A stretch of 61,477 bases of DNA from Lachnospiraceae bacterium (GCA_900199595.1 FZRB01000026.1:1-61477); one strand, 5' to 3'; positions 1 to 9,493 are shown, counted from the stretch's first letter. Translations and numbers: made by a program. The notes: a model not told the origin generated them from the letters alone.

Positions 1-27
1 TGTAAAATATATTGTTATTTTTTTCAG

Positions 28-56
28 TTGTAATTGATGTTTTGATATACTATACT
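28..56 (+). promoter_or_regulatory. Sigma-A type promoter of ddh
   Basis: TTGTAA at 28-33 and TATACT at 51-56 are separated by exactly 17 bases, a good vegetative promoter pointing at ddh. The predicted transcript would start near 63 and carry an untranslated leader of about 100 bases, too short for a lysine riboswitch, and I see no such structure in it. Confidence 0.6.
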
Positions 57-167
57 CTTCATTGTGTTATCCAAAGCTAAGTGAAGGATTAATATATTTT
101 TTTATAGTTAATTATTCGCTTCGCTCAGAATGACTATATCAGATGACGTTATAAAAGGAGAAATAAT

Positions 168-1148
168 ATGAGTATCAAAATAGGTATCCTCGGCTATGGA
201 AATCTTGGCCGCGGTGTTGAAAAGGCTGTAAATTATTGTGATGATATGGAGCTCGTTGGTGTTTTTACAAGACGTAATCCGGCAAATGTATCCATAGACT
301 CAGGTGCAAAAGCATATAATGTAAGTGAGCTTGAGAATATGAAGGATGATATCGATGTTCTCATCATCTGTGGCGGAAGTGCTACAGACCTTCCTGAAAT
401 GACTCCAAAATACGCTGCTATGTATAATGTTATCGATTCATTTGATACACATGCAAATATACCGGTACATTTTGCAAATGTAGATAAAGCCGCTAAGGAT
501 GCTGGCAAGATAGGCATCATTTCCTGCGGTTGGGATCCGGGCATGTTCTCACTTAACCGTCTCTACTCTGAGTCCGTTCTTCCCGGAGGAAGTGCTTATA
601 CCTTCTGGGGCAAGGGTGTAAGTCAGGGCCACTCAGACGCCATCAGAAGAATAGACGGTGTTATCGACGCAAGACAGTATACAGTTCCTGTTCCCGAAGC
701 TCTTGAAGCTGTAAGAAGCGGAAAGAATCCTGAGCTCACAACCAGACAGAAGCACACCAGAGTATGCTATGTTGTTGCTGAGGAAGGTGCTGATAAAGCC
801 CGTATAGAAAATGAAATAGTTACTATGCCAAACTATTTTGCCGACTACAACACAACTGTTAATTTCATTACTGCCGAAGAAATGAAAAAAGACCATAGCG
901 GTCTTCCTCATGGCGGTTCTGTAATATATACAGGAACTACTGATAACGGTAATAAAACCCATGTAATAGAGTATAGTCTGAAGCTGGATTCAAACCCAGA
1001 ATTCACCGGTTCAGTACTGACTGCTTATGCAAGGGCAGCTTACAGAATGAACAAAAATGGAGAGTCAGGCGCCAAGACAGTATTTGATATAGCACCTGCA
1101 CTCCTCTCACCACTCAGCGGTGAAGAAATCAGAGCACATATGCTGTAA
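168..1148 (+). CDS. ddh: meso-diaminopimelate D-dehydrogenase
   Basis: NADPH-dependent enzyme that makes meso-diaminopimelate directly from tetrahydrodipicolinate, a one-step route to the peptidoglycan cross-linking residue and to lysine. The 326-residue protein has the family's usual length. It opens with a Rossmann nucleotide-binding motif (GILGYGNLGRG, residues 6-16) and carries the family's CGWDPGMFS segment near residue 121 and HGGSVIYTG near residue 247. The ATG at 168 is preceded by AAAGGAG at 154-160. It is the only clearly intact plus-strand gene in the window, is monocistronic, and ends in the palindromic terminator at 1152-1196, which it shares with the convergent gene. Confidence 0.95.
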   Translation: MSIKIGILGYGNLGRGVEKAVNYCDDMELVGVFTRRNPANVSIDSGAKAYNVSELENMKDDIDVLIICGGSATDLPEMTPKYAAMYNVIDSFDTHANIPVHFANVDKAAKDAGKIGIISCGWDPGMFSLNRLYSESVLPGGSAYTFWGKGVSQGHSDAIRRIDGVIDARQYTVPVPEALEAVRSGKNPELTTRQKHTRVCYVVAEEGADKARIENEIVTMPNYFADYNTTVNFITAEEMKKDHSGLPHGGSVIYTGTTDNGNKTHVIEYSLKLDSNPEFTGSVLTAYARAAYRMNKNGESGAKTVFDIAPALLSPLSGEEIRAHML

Positions 1149-1151
1149 AAC

Positions 1152-1196
1152 AAAAAAGATGACAGTTTGAACCTGGTTCAGACTGTCATCTTTTTT
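1152..1196. terminator. Bidirectional intrinsic terminator (palindrome copy 1)
   Basis: A run of A, a long inverted repeat (GATGACAGT..TTGAAC / GTTCAGACTGTCATC) and a run of T lie between the convergent ends of ddh and the minus-strand sensor gene, so the hairpin can stop transcription from both sides. The same sequence, with the same flank ATGTAAACTAAATTA, recurs at 18514-18573, and a variant occurs at 40588-40634. Confidence 0.85.
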
Positions 1197-1208
1197 ATGT
1201 AAACTAAA

Positions 1209-2951
1209 TTAAGAAATATTGATTATGTGGATAATCATTCCGAGCTCGTTTGCTATTAATGCCCCCTTATTATAGATTTCATTGTTCAGTTCGCACAGGA
1301 ATAATCCATAGAATGTATTTTCATAAAACAGCGGAAATGTAACAAATTTCTTGTTATATATCTTTATCTCTCTCTGGATAAAAATATCTGCCATCAGTCT
1401 CTTCTGCTTAGACTCAGGAATCACATATACATTTCCCGATTTTACTACAGCTATAAGCTTTATCGTGTCCGGATATTCCAATCTTTCCAGTTCTTCTTTG
1501 GTAACCGGTTTTTCAAACAGATAAAGTGCCGCATTATCTAATCCTATAATATCCAGTGAATTAATAAATTCATTATAGGTCTTCTTTTTATCATTGGCAT
1601 AATTCATTCCTTTTATAAGGAATCTGCGAAGCCTGACTCTTGAATTATTGTTTTCGTTATTCTCTCTTGCCCTTGATTCTGACACTGCAACAAGCGCATC
1701 ATCCGTCATTCTGAGAAAGAGTCTGTTAACAAATGTATTCTCTCTTCCACGCAGCTGCTTGTTTATTCCTGTCTGGAGCAGTGTCACGCTCTTTAAAAAC
1801 TTCCATACATCGGTATAATCCATAGCACCGTTCCGGAAGAAAATATCTATAAGATTTCCTATTTCATTAAACTCGTCTATACCGATATATCTTCTCTTAA
1901 TTCCCTTAAACATCCTGTTAAGTATCTCATAAAACAGACGTTTAAGATTTATATTCTCACTGCTGATATGTTCTGTATTATACCTATAGAAACAGTCATC
2001 GAACATTCTATTAATTATAGTTTCATTAATTAGGCTTAGATCATTTAATGAATATTCATACTTATCATATCTAAGAGACTCTCTTCCATAAAGACTTGTC
2101 GGAATAAACTGTGAGGTTACTTTCTCACCCTCTATCTTATCAAGCAGCATCTCAAATGCTTTCTGCCCCAGGGTAATCGAGGATGCACCAATGGATGAAA
2201 GCGGCGGAGACATTTCTGCTGCCATACGGGTATTATCAAACCCAAATACCATAATATCTTTTCCGGGAACCAGGTTTCGTTTTTTCAGAACTCTGTACAG
2301 ACCAACCGCTGTTGCATCATTTACACAGAAAATAGCTTTCATCTGAGGATTATTATCCAGAAGTCTTTCAGCAGCCTCTTCAGAATTCTCAGACATATCA
2401 GATGCCTCATAAAGACTGTCTCTGAAGTCAATTCCATTTTCCTCAAGGCATTCAATAAATATACTCTTTCTTCTAGCCGAATCTATATTCTCGGTATATC
2501 CACCGATCATTCCGATATCAGTTATACCATATACTCCTATCAGGACCTCAACAGCTTCACTTATACCCATTCTGTTATCATAATTTACAGTGGTATAATC
2601 CTCATAATCAGACGCAATAAGAACAGTGGGAATATCTGAATACAGTCCCAGAAAATGTCTTGTCTTATCTTCATTAAGAGCCCAGCCTATACTTCCCATG
2701 GCTATGATAATGCCATCCATCCTGCATACATTTCCCAGATTATATACGCTGTTACACATATAATTGTATTGGGATATCTGTTTACTCTGAAAGTTTTCAA
2801 GCATCAGTTCTCCGGGAAGAACAGCCAGTCTGATATTTTTGTTTTTGGGAATGGCATTTACTATACCCTTTATCACGGACTTAGAGAACTCATTGGCTAT
2901 TCCACCTACAATAAGACCTATTAAGATTTCCCTGTCTTTGCTATCATTCAT
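1209..2951 (-). CDS. LacI/periplasmic-binding-protein-like sensor with GAF-like C-terminus, no DNA-binding or GGDEF domain
   Basis: Residues about 8-290 resemble the sugar-sensing domain of LacI-type regulators (LIGLIVGGI at the start, ATAVGLYRVLKKRNLVPG and DIMVFGFDN near residues 210-240), but no helix-turn-helix precedes it and no signal peptide is visible. Residues about 300-440 look helical. The last 120 or so residues resemble the GAF-like segment (FPLFYENTFYGLFLCEL) that precedes GGDEF in many Lachnospiraceae PBP-GAF-GGDEF proteins; here the protein stops before any GGDEF. It follows the FIST-EAL gene by 36 bases on the same strand, so it probably works as the ligand-sensing partner of that phosphodiesterase. 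The partnership is inference; the fold assignment is by motif reading only. Confidence 0.6.
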   Translation of the reverse strand: MNDSKDREILIGLIVGGIANEFSKSVIKGIVNAIPKNKNIRLAVLPGELMLENFQSKQISQYNYMCNSVYNLGNVCRMDGIIIAMGSIGWALNEDKTRHFLGLYSDIPTVLIASDYEDYTTVNYDNRMGISEAVEVLIGVYGITDIGMIGGYTENIDSARRKSIFIECLEENGIDFRDSLYEASDMSENSEEAAERLLDNNPQMKAIFCVNDATAVGLYRVLKKRNLVPGKDIMVFGFDNTRMAAEMSPPLSSIGASSITLGQKAFEMLLDKIEGEKVTSQFIPTSLYGRESLRYDKYEYSLNDLSLINETIINRMFDDCFYRYNTEHISSENINLKRLFYEILNRMFKGIKRRYIGIDEFNEIGNLIDIFFRNGAMDYTDVWKFLKSVTLLQTGINKQLRGRENTFVNRLFLRMTDDALVAVSESRARENNENNNSRVRLRRFLIKGMNYANDKKKTYNEFINSLDIIGLDNAALYLFEKPVTKEELERLEYPDTIKLIAVVKSGNVYVIPESKQKRLMADIFIQREIKIYNKKFVTFPLFYENTFYGLFLCELNNEIYNKGALIANELGMIIHIINIS

Positions 2952-2987
2952 AAGTATTTCCTGTTCTTAATAACCTTTTACGTCATA

Positions 2988-5603
2988 CTACGATATCGAA
3001 ATATCAGTCACAGGCTCTGCAAAATAATATCCTTGTGAATAGTCTATACTGTAACTCATAAGCTTATTCTGAATTTCTTCATTCTCAACATATTCAGCTA
3101 TTATATCAATAGCCGAACCGGTCAGACCTTTCCACGCTGAAATAAGTGCTATAAGATTCTCCGCACCACTGTTTATGCAGCAGTTTTTAATAATAGAACC
3201 ATCTATTTTAACAATATCTGACTGCAGATTGATTATGTGCTGCAGATTTGAAAATCCACTGCCAAAATCATCTATAGCTATCTTAGCTCCAAGCTCATGT
3301 ATCTTATCCACAAACTCGACCATCAGATGATAATCATCTATATCCTCATTTTCCAGAAGCTCAAATATGAAGTTTTCGGGATATTTTGCAACCGAAAGAA
3401 AATCATAAAGAAAATCTGTGATTTCTTTATTACGGATGTCTCTCATTCCGAGATTGACGCTGACACTGTTATTCTTTGAATCCTTGAATTTATCGAATAC
3501 CTTTTTGATCATCTGCATGGACAGACCGTCATACAGAAGTCCGTATGCTCTCGCCACTTCCAGAAAACTGTTAGGATAATACATCTTACCATTTTCGTCT
3601 TCTATTCTCATAAGAGCTTCATAGTGATGAATGCTTCCGGAGTTATTATCATATATTCCCTGATACTGTGGAATAACCTTATTGTTGGCTATAGCGTAAT
3701 TGACCACATTTACCAAATGATACTTATCGCGTATAGCATCCTCATCCAGCTGGTTATCCGTAGCATCGCAGACGATAAACTGCATATTTTTCTGCCACAT
3801 TCTTACTCTTGATGAGTTAAATGCATTGTTATAATTTTCATTTGTACAATTATCAAGAACTGAAAAATACGGAACTATGGCTATAAAATCCTCAGTATTT
3901 TCAAAGAGAATTCTCTGAAGCTCTTCCATATCCTCTGCAAACTGTGACAGAGATACCATATAAGATTCAGCAGCAATAGCCACTCTCCAGTTCTGGATCA
4001 TATACATATGATAATTCCTGGTCTGAGCAAACTTTTCACATTTAGATAAATAATTCTTAAATGTAAGCTGTATAAGCTGTTCAGAAAAGACACTTTTCAT
4101 GCTTGTGGTATCAGATACATCAATGATACATAATCTGTCTATTCCCTTCAGCTTCATATCGATGTTGAGGGCTGCAACATTTGGTATACCATACTTATCA
4201 GCATAAAGGAGTTTATACTCGCAGTCCCTGACAAAGCTTCTCATGGACTCGGCGGAAGACATTTCTTCATTCTGTTCAAGATTCATCTCAACAAAGGTCA
4301 GATAATTAAGCAGCTCTTCATTATCATCTGCAAGGGATTCTGTATATAAAAATGTATACGGATTAAACTCCTGATTAGCAGGTTTTTCACCCATTGCCGT
4401 AACGGTAAATGTACCGTTTACGAATCGGTTTCTGCCGTCATCATTCAGAATCTCACCATAGGTAATACAGCCGCCCATATTTGAATTCTCATAGGCAGAC
4501 AATTCCCACTTAACGCAGTTGGAATAAATGATTGATCTGACAATACACGAATAAGCAAATATGGTCTCCGACTTTTCAAAGGATTCCATTTTCCTGAACA
4601 TAGAACGATTATCACTTATTATCTTTCGATCATAAATAAACGCCCTCTTCACCTTTCTTCCCGGAGTTATATGGAAATTCGAATTGATAATTTCCATCTC
4701 CTGATCCTTGTCAATATCCGGATGAGTATCATAGAATGCTTTATTATTCGGGTCACTTTCAGGATAAATATCTGATAATCTAATATTCTTTATATAATGG
4801 AAAAATACAGGGAATTCCGGTGCATCAGAACAAACATAAGGAAACAGACTGGACAGTTCCGGATGTGCAGAAATCTCATCTCCTATTCCCTTTCTATATT
4901 CAGCAGCCGCAGACTTATTGTTGATAGTAAGAACTGTATTGGCATAAGTTTCCGTAACCTCCATATCATCACCGATAGCTTCGACACCTGTTGCATAAGA
5001 GCAGCATGTGTCGACGTCATTTCCACCAATGGATGCAACGATTATTCCCTTATCTGTCCAGCCTTTCTCATCAAAAACAAAGGTGTTCTTAGGCAATTCC
5101 TCAAGATTGCTGTTTGCACCATCGGCAAGTCCACCCATCATTTTGACATTAGGAAATTCTTTATTACACTCTTCAACGAAATCATATACATCATGATAAT
5201 TGACTGTAATAAATGTAAGAAGAAATTTAGTGTCAGGTCCGAAAACCATAGCCTTTACATCTGACGTAAGCTTATCAGCAGCTACAGTTTCACCCTTTTC
5301 CACATCATAATTAGACAGACGGGCTGTTCTGATACTTCCGGTGCTCATCTGTGTTACAGAAATCAGACACTGATTTGGAATCAGTTTTCCATTAAGTATG
5401 ATTGCAGACGTGCTTGTTCCGAATATCCTGGCACCGGGAATTATTCTTTTTATGTATTGGGCAAGATCAACTGCCTCATCAGGAAGATGAGAGGCCGTAT
5501 GAATTCTTACCAGAACATCACCCCTTGAAGTATCCAGCTTCAGCTGTCCCAGTGTTTCAGCAAGTCGTGCTTTTGATATTAATTGAAAATTCCAGGTAAA
5601 CAT
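2988..5603 (-). CDS. FIST-domain sensor with degenerate GGDEF and intact EAL (c-di-GMP phosphodiesterase)
   Basis: The 871-residue protein has three parts. FIST N and C sensor domains occupy about residues 10-370 (GARIFGTSTSAIILNG and VKMMGGLADGANSN are typical). A middle region, about 440-620, may be a decayed GGDEF fold without the signature. The C-terminal EAL domain, about 630-870, keeps the metal and catalytic positions: YEALMR, VNLGMRD, FELLEN, IDDFGSGFSNL, IVKIDGS and QGYYFAEP. It should therefore hydrolyse c-di-GMP in response to a small ligand bound by FIST. I place the start at ATG 5603 because GGAGGG at 5611-5616 lies 7 bases upstream; the longer reading would begin with TTG at 5618 and swallow that ribosome-binding site. 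It precedes the PBP-like sensor in a two-gene unit. Confidence 0.85.
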   Translation of the reverse strand: MFTWNFQLISKARLAETLGQLKLDTSRGDVLVRIHTASHLPDEAVDLAQYIKRIIPGARIFGTSTSAIILNGKLIPNQCLISVTQMSTGSIRTARLSNYDVEKGETVAADKLTSDVKAMVFGPDTKFLLTFITVNYHDVYDFVEECNKEFPNVKMMGGLADGANSNLEELPKNTFVFDEKGWTDKGIIVASIGGNDVDTCCSYATGVEAIGDDMEVTETYANTVLTINNKSAAAEYRKGIGDEISAHPELSSLFPYVCSDAPEFPVFFHYIKNIRLSDIYPESDPNNKAFYDTHPDIDKDQEMEIINSNFHITPGRKVKRAFIYDRKIISDNRSMFRKMESFEKSETIFAYSCIVRSIIYSNCVKWELSAYENSNMGGCITYGEILNDDGRNRFVNGTFTVTAMGEKPANQEFNPYTFLYTESLADDNEELLNYLTFVEMNLEQNEEMSSAESMRSFVRDCEYKLLYADKYGIPNVAALNIDMKLKGIDRLCIIDVSDTTSMKSVFSEQLIQLTFKNYLSKCEKFAQTRNYHMYMIQNWRVAIAAESYMVSLSQFAEDMEELQRILFENTEDFIAIVPYFSVLDNCTNENYNNAFNSSRVRMWQKNMQFIVCDATDNQLDEDAIRDKYHLVNVVNYAIANNKVIPQYQGIYDNNSGSIHHYEALMRIEDENGKMYYPNSFLEVARAYGLLYDGLSMQMIKKVFDKFKDSKNNSVSVNLGMRDIRNKEITDFLYDFLSVAKYPENFIFELLENEDIDDYHLMVEFVDKIHELGAKIAIDDFGSGFSNLQHIINLQSDIVKIDGSIIKNCCINSGAENLIALISAWKGLTGSAIDIIAEYVENEEIQNKLMSYSIDYSQGYYFAEPVTDISIS

Positions 5604-5714
5604 CTTTAATCCCTCCAATACTAACAGATGTCCCCTAACCCCACTATTTTGATTGTAACATGAATATATGAATAAAGAAACAAAAATATACCCTTAAATC
5701 AAGTAAAATGTTAC

Positions 5715-6500
5715 TTAACTTAAGGGTTTCTTCTTAATATACAATATATTGCTGAAATAGTAATTATCATTCTTTCGAACAAAAGCCTGATATTCTGAGT
5801 AGTTTACATAATATTTCTTCCCCCAGGAGGATATTTCCAGAAGGGTTATATCATTTTTATCCTGCAGCTTTGCCTCTATTACACCGGTTACCGTTACGTA
5901 ATGATCCTTTGTTTCAGTTACTGCCTTATATGTATCCTCCCCGGAAGCATTTTTGTTCTTCCTGTAAAACTTAAGCTTATTCTTCCTGAAAAAACCGGGG
6001 CCGATGGAAAGGATTACCGGAATATCATCATCCAGCATAGATTTGATCGTATCAAGCATTCTGGATGGCCATACTGCCCATCTGGCATGATAAGTGCATC
6101 CTGACTGCTGTTTTATCATTTTTCTGTGAATCAGAAAATACAGATTCAGTCCTAGGGCAAGAAGTATTCCTGAAAGGCCAAGCTTTGGGAATATATGAAA
6201 ATATCTTCTCTCCATAAACTGGATAAAACGAATATAATTCTCTCTTTCAATCAGCGAAATGTCTGCTGATCCAGAGGTACTCTCTTTTTCATTTTCAGAC
6301 CTTTTCTCAACTGCTCCCTGACTGATTATATCCCGGCCCAGAACATGGAGCAGAAGGTCTGAAGCGCCTATCAGTCCGCAGCCATAACCACTTATTGCGC
6401 GGCCTTTCCAGGGTCGGCCTTCTTCCTTAAGCCACTCCTGATTTCCGCCAAAGGAACCTTCCACATCTATGTAGTTATTCTTTAGTCCGGTATACTTCAT
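5715..6500 (-). CDS. Putative C39-like (papain-fold) cysteine peptidase homologue
   Basis: A 261-residue protein I do not recognise as a named family. It reads like the C39-type peptidase fold: GYGCGLIGASDLLL near residue 39 supplies a Cys after a Gly, as in the nucleophile helix; DHYVTVTGV near residue 202 supplies the His; ISSWGKKYYVNYSEY follows where the third catalytic residue would lie. A hydrophobic stretch near residues 110-130 (LSGILLALGLNLYFLI) could be a membrane segment or the fold's core. It starts 43 bases after the DAHP synthase stop on the same strand, so it may be co-transcribed, but no functional link is evident. Substrate unknown. Confidence 0.4.
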   Translation of the reverse strand: MKYTGLKNNYIDVEGSFGGNQEWLKEEGRPWKGRAISGYGCGLIGASDLLLHVLGRDIISQGAVEKRSENEKESTSGSADISLIERENYIRFIQFMERRYFHIFPKLGLSGILLALGLNLYFLIHRKMIKQQSGCTYHARWAVWPSRMLDTIKSMLDDDIPVILSIGPGFFRKNKLKFYRKNKNASGEDTYKAVTETKDHYVTVTGVIEAKLQDKNDITLLEISSWGKKYYVNYSEYQAFVRKNDNYYFSNILYIKKKPLS

Positions 6501-6543
6501 ACATTTATCACTCGTATTTAAAGAATATGTTTCTTAGTTCCAG

Positions 6544-7578
6544 TTATACGATTTCTGCCAGTTCAAGAAGAAGGTTTTTGGTTTTCTCCCATCCAAGACA
6601 CGGATCTGTTATGGACTTTCCATATATACCCTCGCCTATCTTCTGTGCTCCGTCCTCGATATAGCTTTCAGTCATAAGCCCCTTCACAATTCCTCTTATA
6701 TCTCCTGATACATGACGGCTGTGAATAACATCCTTTGCTATTCTGATCTGTTCCATATACTGTTTGTTGGAATTGGCATGATTTGTATCAACAATAATTG
6801 CCGGATGCATAAGATTTCTCTTCTGATACTCCTCATATACTGCTCTCAGATCTTCATAATGATAATTAGGCTTACTGTGTCCGAGATTATCTATATATCC
6901 TCGCATTATGCAATGAGCATAAGGATTACCTTCGGTTCTTACCTCCCATCCTCTGTATATGAAATCCTGAGGCGACTGGGCAGCTGTAACCGCATTCATC
7001 ATAACTGTAAGGTCTCCACTTGGAGGATTCTTCATTCCTACAGGAATTCCCACACCTGAAGCAACGATTCTGTGTTCCTGATCCTCGACGGATCTGGCAC
7101 CGACTGCTATATAGGAAAGAAGATCTGACAGATATCTGTGATTACCGGGATAAAGCATTTCCTCTGCACAGGTAAAACCCGTTTCTCTGACAACTCTGGT
7201 ATGCATTTTTCTGATGGCAACTATACCTTCAAGCATATCCTCATGTCCTTCGGGATTCGGCTGATGAAGCATTCCCTTATAACCTGTACCTGTAGTACGC
7301 GGCTTATTTGTATATACACGCGGAATAATAAATATCTTGTCCTTTATCTGATCCTGAACCTCTCTGAGTCTATGCATATAATCAACTACAGCTTCCTCAT
7401 TATCTGCTGAACAAGGACCTATGATCATCAGGAATTTATTACTCTTACCGGAAAAGATATCCATTATTTCCTGATCTCTTTTTTCCTTTATTTCTTTTAT
7501 TTCTTCACTTAAAGGATATTCCTCTTTTATCTCCTGTGGTGTTGGAAGCTTTCGTATAAACTGCATCTGCATTTCCAT
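6544..7578 (-). CDS. 3-deoxy-7-phosphoheptulonate (DAHP) synthase, type I AroG/F/H class
   Basis: Condenses phosphoenolpyruvate and erythrose 4-phosphate, the entry step of the shikimate pathway to aromatic amino acids. The 344-residue protein shows FLMIIGPCSADN near residue 50, KPRTTGTGYKG near 91, GARSVEDQEHR near 163, GMKNPPSGDL near 181 and IVDTNHANSNK near 263, all typical of the metal- and PEP-binding barrel of the type I alpha class. An N-terminal extension of about 40 residues, where AroF/G/H enzymes bind feedback inhibitors, is present, but I cannot tell which amino acid is sensed. A GAGGT sequence near 7592-7596 is the likely ribosome-binding site. Confidence 0.93.
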   Translation of the reverse strand: MEMQMQFIRKLPTPQEIKEEYPLSEEIKEIKEKRDQEIMDIFSGKSNKFLMIIGPCSADNEEAVVDYMHRLREVQDQIKDKIFIIPRVYTNKPRTTGTGYKGMLHQPNPEGHEDMLEGIVAIRKMHTRVVRETGFTCAEEMLYPGNHRYLSDLLSYIAVGARSVEDQEHRIVASGVGIPVGMKNPPSGDLTVMMNAVTAAQSPQDFIYRGWEVRTEGNPYAHCIMRGYIDNLGHSKPNYHYEDLRAVYEEYQKRNLMHPAIIVDTNHANSNKQYMEQIRIAKDVIHSRHVSGDIRGIVKGLMTESYIEDGAQKIGEGIYGKSITDPCLGWEKTKNLLLELAEIV

Positions 7579-7632
7579 AATAAATCGTTACCTCATCTCT
7601 AAAATACATACTTATAATAGTTACATTAAAAA

Positions 7633-7662
7633 TGTGTCAAAGGGCCGAAACCCTTTGACACA
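7633..7662 (-). terminator. Intrinsic terminator after the GGGtGRT gene
   Basis: A perfect 12-bp stem (TGTGTCAAAGGG / CCCTTTGACACA) with a 6-base loop is followed on the minus strand by ATTTTTAA. It lies just after the stop at 7681 and isolates this pair from aroG. Confidence 0.85.
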
Positions 7663-7680
7663 CAATCAGTCTAATCTGAA

Positions 7681-8700
7681 TTAGAACTTACCTGCCTTTG
7701 CAGCCTCTTCAATAGAAACTGCTGTTGAAACAGTCATACCAACCATAGGGTTGTTTCCTGCTCCAATAAGTCCCATCATCTCTACGTGAGCAGGAACTGA
7801 AGAAGAACCTGCGAACTGTGCATCACTATGCATACGACCCATAGTATCTGTCATACCATATGAAGCAGGACCTGCAGCCATATTGTCCGGATGAAGTGTA
7901 CGTCCTGTACCACCACCTGAAGCTACTGAGAAGTACTTCTTGCCAGCTTCAACTCTTTCCTTCTTATATGTACCTGCAACTGGATGCTGGAATCTTGTAG
8001 GATTAGTTGAGTTACCTGTGATAGATACGTCAACATTTTCCTTCCACATGATAGCAACACCTTCCTGAACATCGTTTGCACCGTAGCAGTTAACCTTTGC
8101 TCTTGGTGACTCAGGATCCTTTGAGTAGCACTTTCTGAATACTTCCTCAACTTCACCTGTGAAGTAGTTATACTTTGTCTCAACATATGTGAAACCATTT
8201 ATACGTGAAATGATCTGAGCAGCATCCTTACCAAGACCGTTAAGGATAACTCTAAGTGGCTTCTGACGAACCTTGTTAGCCTTCTCAGCGATACCGATAG
8301 CACCCTCTGCAGCTGCAAATGACTCATGACCTGCAAGGAATGCGAAGCACTCTGTATCCTCTTCAAGAAGCATCTTTCCAAGGTTACCATGTCCAAGACC
8401 AACCTTACGTCTGTCAGCAACTGATCCAGGAATACAGAAAGCCTGAAGTCCGATACCGATAGCTGCAGCAGCATCAGCTGCTCTCTTGCAGCCCTTCTTG
8501 ATTGCTATAGCTGCACCTACTGTGTAAGCCCATTTAGCGTTTTCAAAACAGATAGGCTGGATACCTTCGATAAGGTGATATACATCGATACCAGCTGCAT
8601 CTGTGATTTCTTTACACTCTTCTATAGATGAGATGCCATACTCCTTAAGTGCAGCAAGGATCTGAGGCTCTCTTCTCTCATATGATTCAAATAATGCCAT
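7681..8700 (-). CDS. GGGtGRT family protein
   Basis: The 339-residue protein contains the signature ASGGGTGRTLHPDNM near residue 260 that names this family, followed by a glycine- and methionine-rich C-terminus. The family is largely restricted to anaerobic Firmicutes; its biochemical role is not established as far as I know. The conserved GGGTGRT loop suggests a nucleotide- or phosphate-binding site, which is inference. Its start lies 15 bases after the stop of the NifU-like gene, and the two share a promoter and terminator, so the products probably act together, perhaps in iron-sulfur or sulfur/selenium handling. Confidence 0.85.
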   Translation of the reverse strand: MALFESYERREPQILAALKEYGISSIEECKEITDAAGIDVYHLIEGIQPICFENAKWAYTVGAAIAIKKGCKRAADAAAAIGIGLQAFCIPGSVADRRKVGLGHGNLGKMLLEEDTECFAFLAGHESFAAAEGAIGIAEKANKVRQKPLRVILNGLGKDAAQIISRINGFTYVETKYNYFTGEVEEVFRKCYSKDPESPRAKVNCYGANDVQEGVAIMWKENVDVSITGNSTNPTRFQHPVAGTYKKERVEAGKKYFSVASGGGTGRTLHPDNMAAGPASYGMTDTMGRMHSDAQFAGSSSVPAHVEMMGLIGAGNNPMVGMTVSTAVSIEEAAKAGKF

Positions 8701-8715
8701 ATTCTTTTCCTCCTC

Positions 8716-9408
8716 TTACTGCTTTCTTGGGTCGATAAGTCTAGCAGCATCTGCTACACGACCATACTGACCTGATGCCTTCTCGATAGCTGTATTAGCA
8801 TCATCACCTGCCTTGATGAAGTCCATCATCTTACCAAAGTTGATGTACTTGTAACCGATGATCTCATCATCCTCATCAAGAGCAACCTCAGTTATATATC
8901 CATCTGTAAGCTCAAGATATCTAGGTCCCTTATCAAGTGTTCCATAAGTTGTACCAACCATAGAACGAGCACCCTTTCCAAGGTCCTCAAGACCTGCACC
9001 GATCTGAAGTCCATCCTCTGAGAATGCACTCTGAGTTCTTCCGTATACTATCTGAAGGAAGAGCTCTCTCATAGCTGTATTGATAGCATCACAAACAAGG
9101 TCTGTGTTAAGTGCTTCAAGTACTGTAAGTCCTGGAAGAATTTCTGAAGCCATAGCTGCAGAATGAGTCATTCCTGAACAACCGATTGTCTCTACTAATG
9201 CTTCCTGGATGATACCATCCTTTACGTTAAGGGAAAGCTTGCAGCATCCCTGCTGAGGTGCACACCAACCGATACCATGTGTATAGCCGGATATATCCTC
9301 AACCTTCTTTGCCTGTACCCACTTAGCTTCCTCCGGAATAGGAGCAGCGCCATGATGTACTCCCTGATGTACAGGGCACATGTTCTTAACTTCTGTTGAG
9401 TAAATCAT
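8716..9408 (-). CDS. NifU-N-like iron-sulfur cluster assembly scaffold protein
   Basis: A 230-residue protein related to the NifU/IscU scaffold fold. The cysteines likely to hold the cluster are visible in GWCAPQQGCCKLSL (near residue 47) and IGCSGMTHSAAM (near residue 77). It is longer than IscU (about 130 residues) because of a C-terminal region (about 140-230) that includes GYKYINFGKMMDF. The start at 9408 has a strong AAGGAGG at 9414-9420. It is the promoter-proximal gene of the two-gene unit with the GGGtGRT protein. Whether it delivers clusters generally or only to its partner is unknown. Confidence 0.85.
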   Translation of the reverse strand: MIYSTEVKNMCPVHQGVHHGAAPIPEEAKWVQAKKVEDISGYTHGIGWCAPQQGCCKLSLNVKDGIIQEALVETIGCSGMTHSAAMASEILPGLTVLEALNTDLVCDAINTAMRELFLQIVYGRTQSAFSEDGLQIGAGLEDLGKGARSMVGTTYGTLDKGPRYLELTDGYITEVALDEDDEIIGYKYINFGKMMDFIKAGDDANTAIEKASGQYGRVADAARLIDPRKQ

Positions 9409-9464
9409 ATGATCCTCCTTATATTTTATTGTGGTAGGAATTGTAACTCCTTTTTTTGCACCTA

Positions 9465-9493
9465 TATATAATAACAGAAAAATGGTAAAACAA
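9465..9493 (-). promoter_or_regulatory. Candidate promoter of the NifU-like/GGGtGRT operon
   Basis: On the minus strand TTGTTT (9488-9493) and TATATA (9465-9470) are spaced by 17 bases, giving a leader of about 50 bases before the ATG at 9408. The match is moderate. Confidence 0.45.

Noticed and set aside
1-167. Lysine riboswitch upstream of ddh
   Set aside because: The leader after the predicted promoter is only about 100 bases and lacks the long multi-helix structure required.
2988-5618. Start of the FIST-EAL protein at TTG 5618
   Set aside because: That start would overlap the GGAGGG ribosome-binding site that serves ATG 5603.
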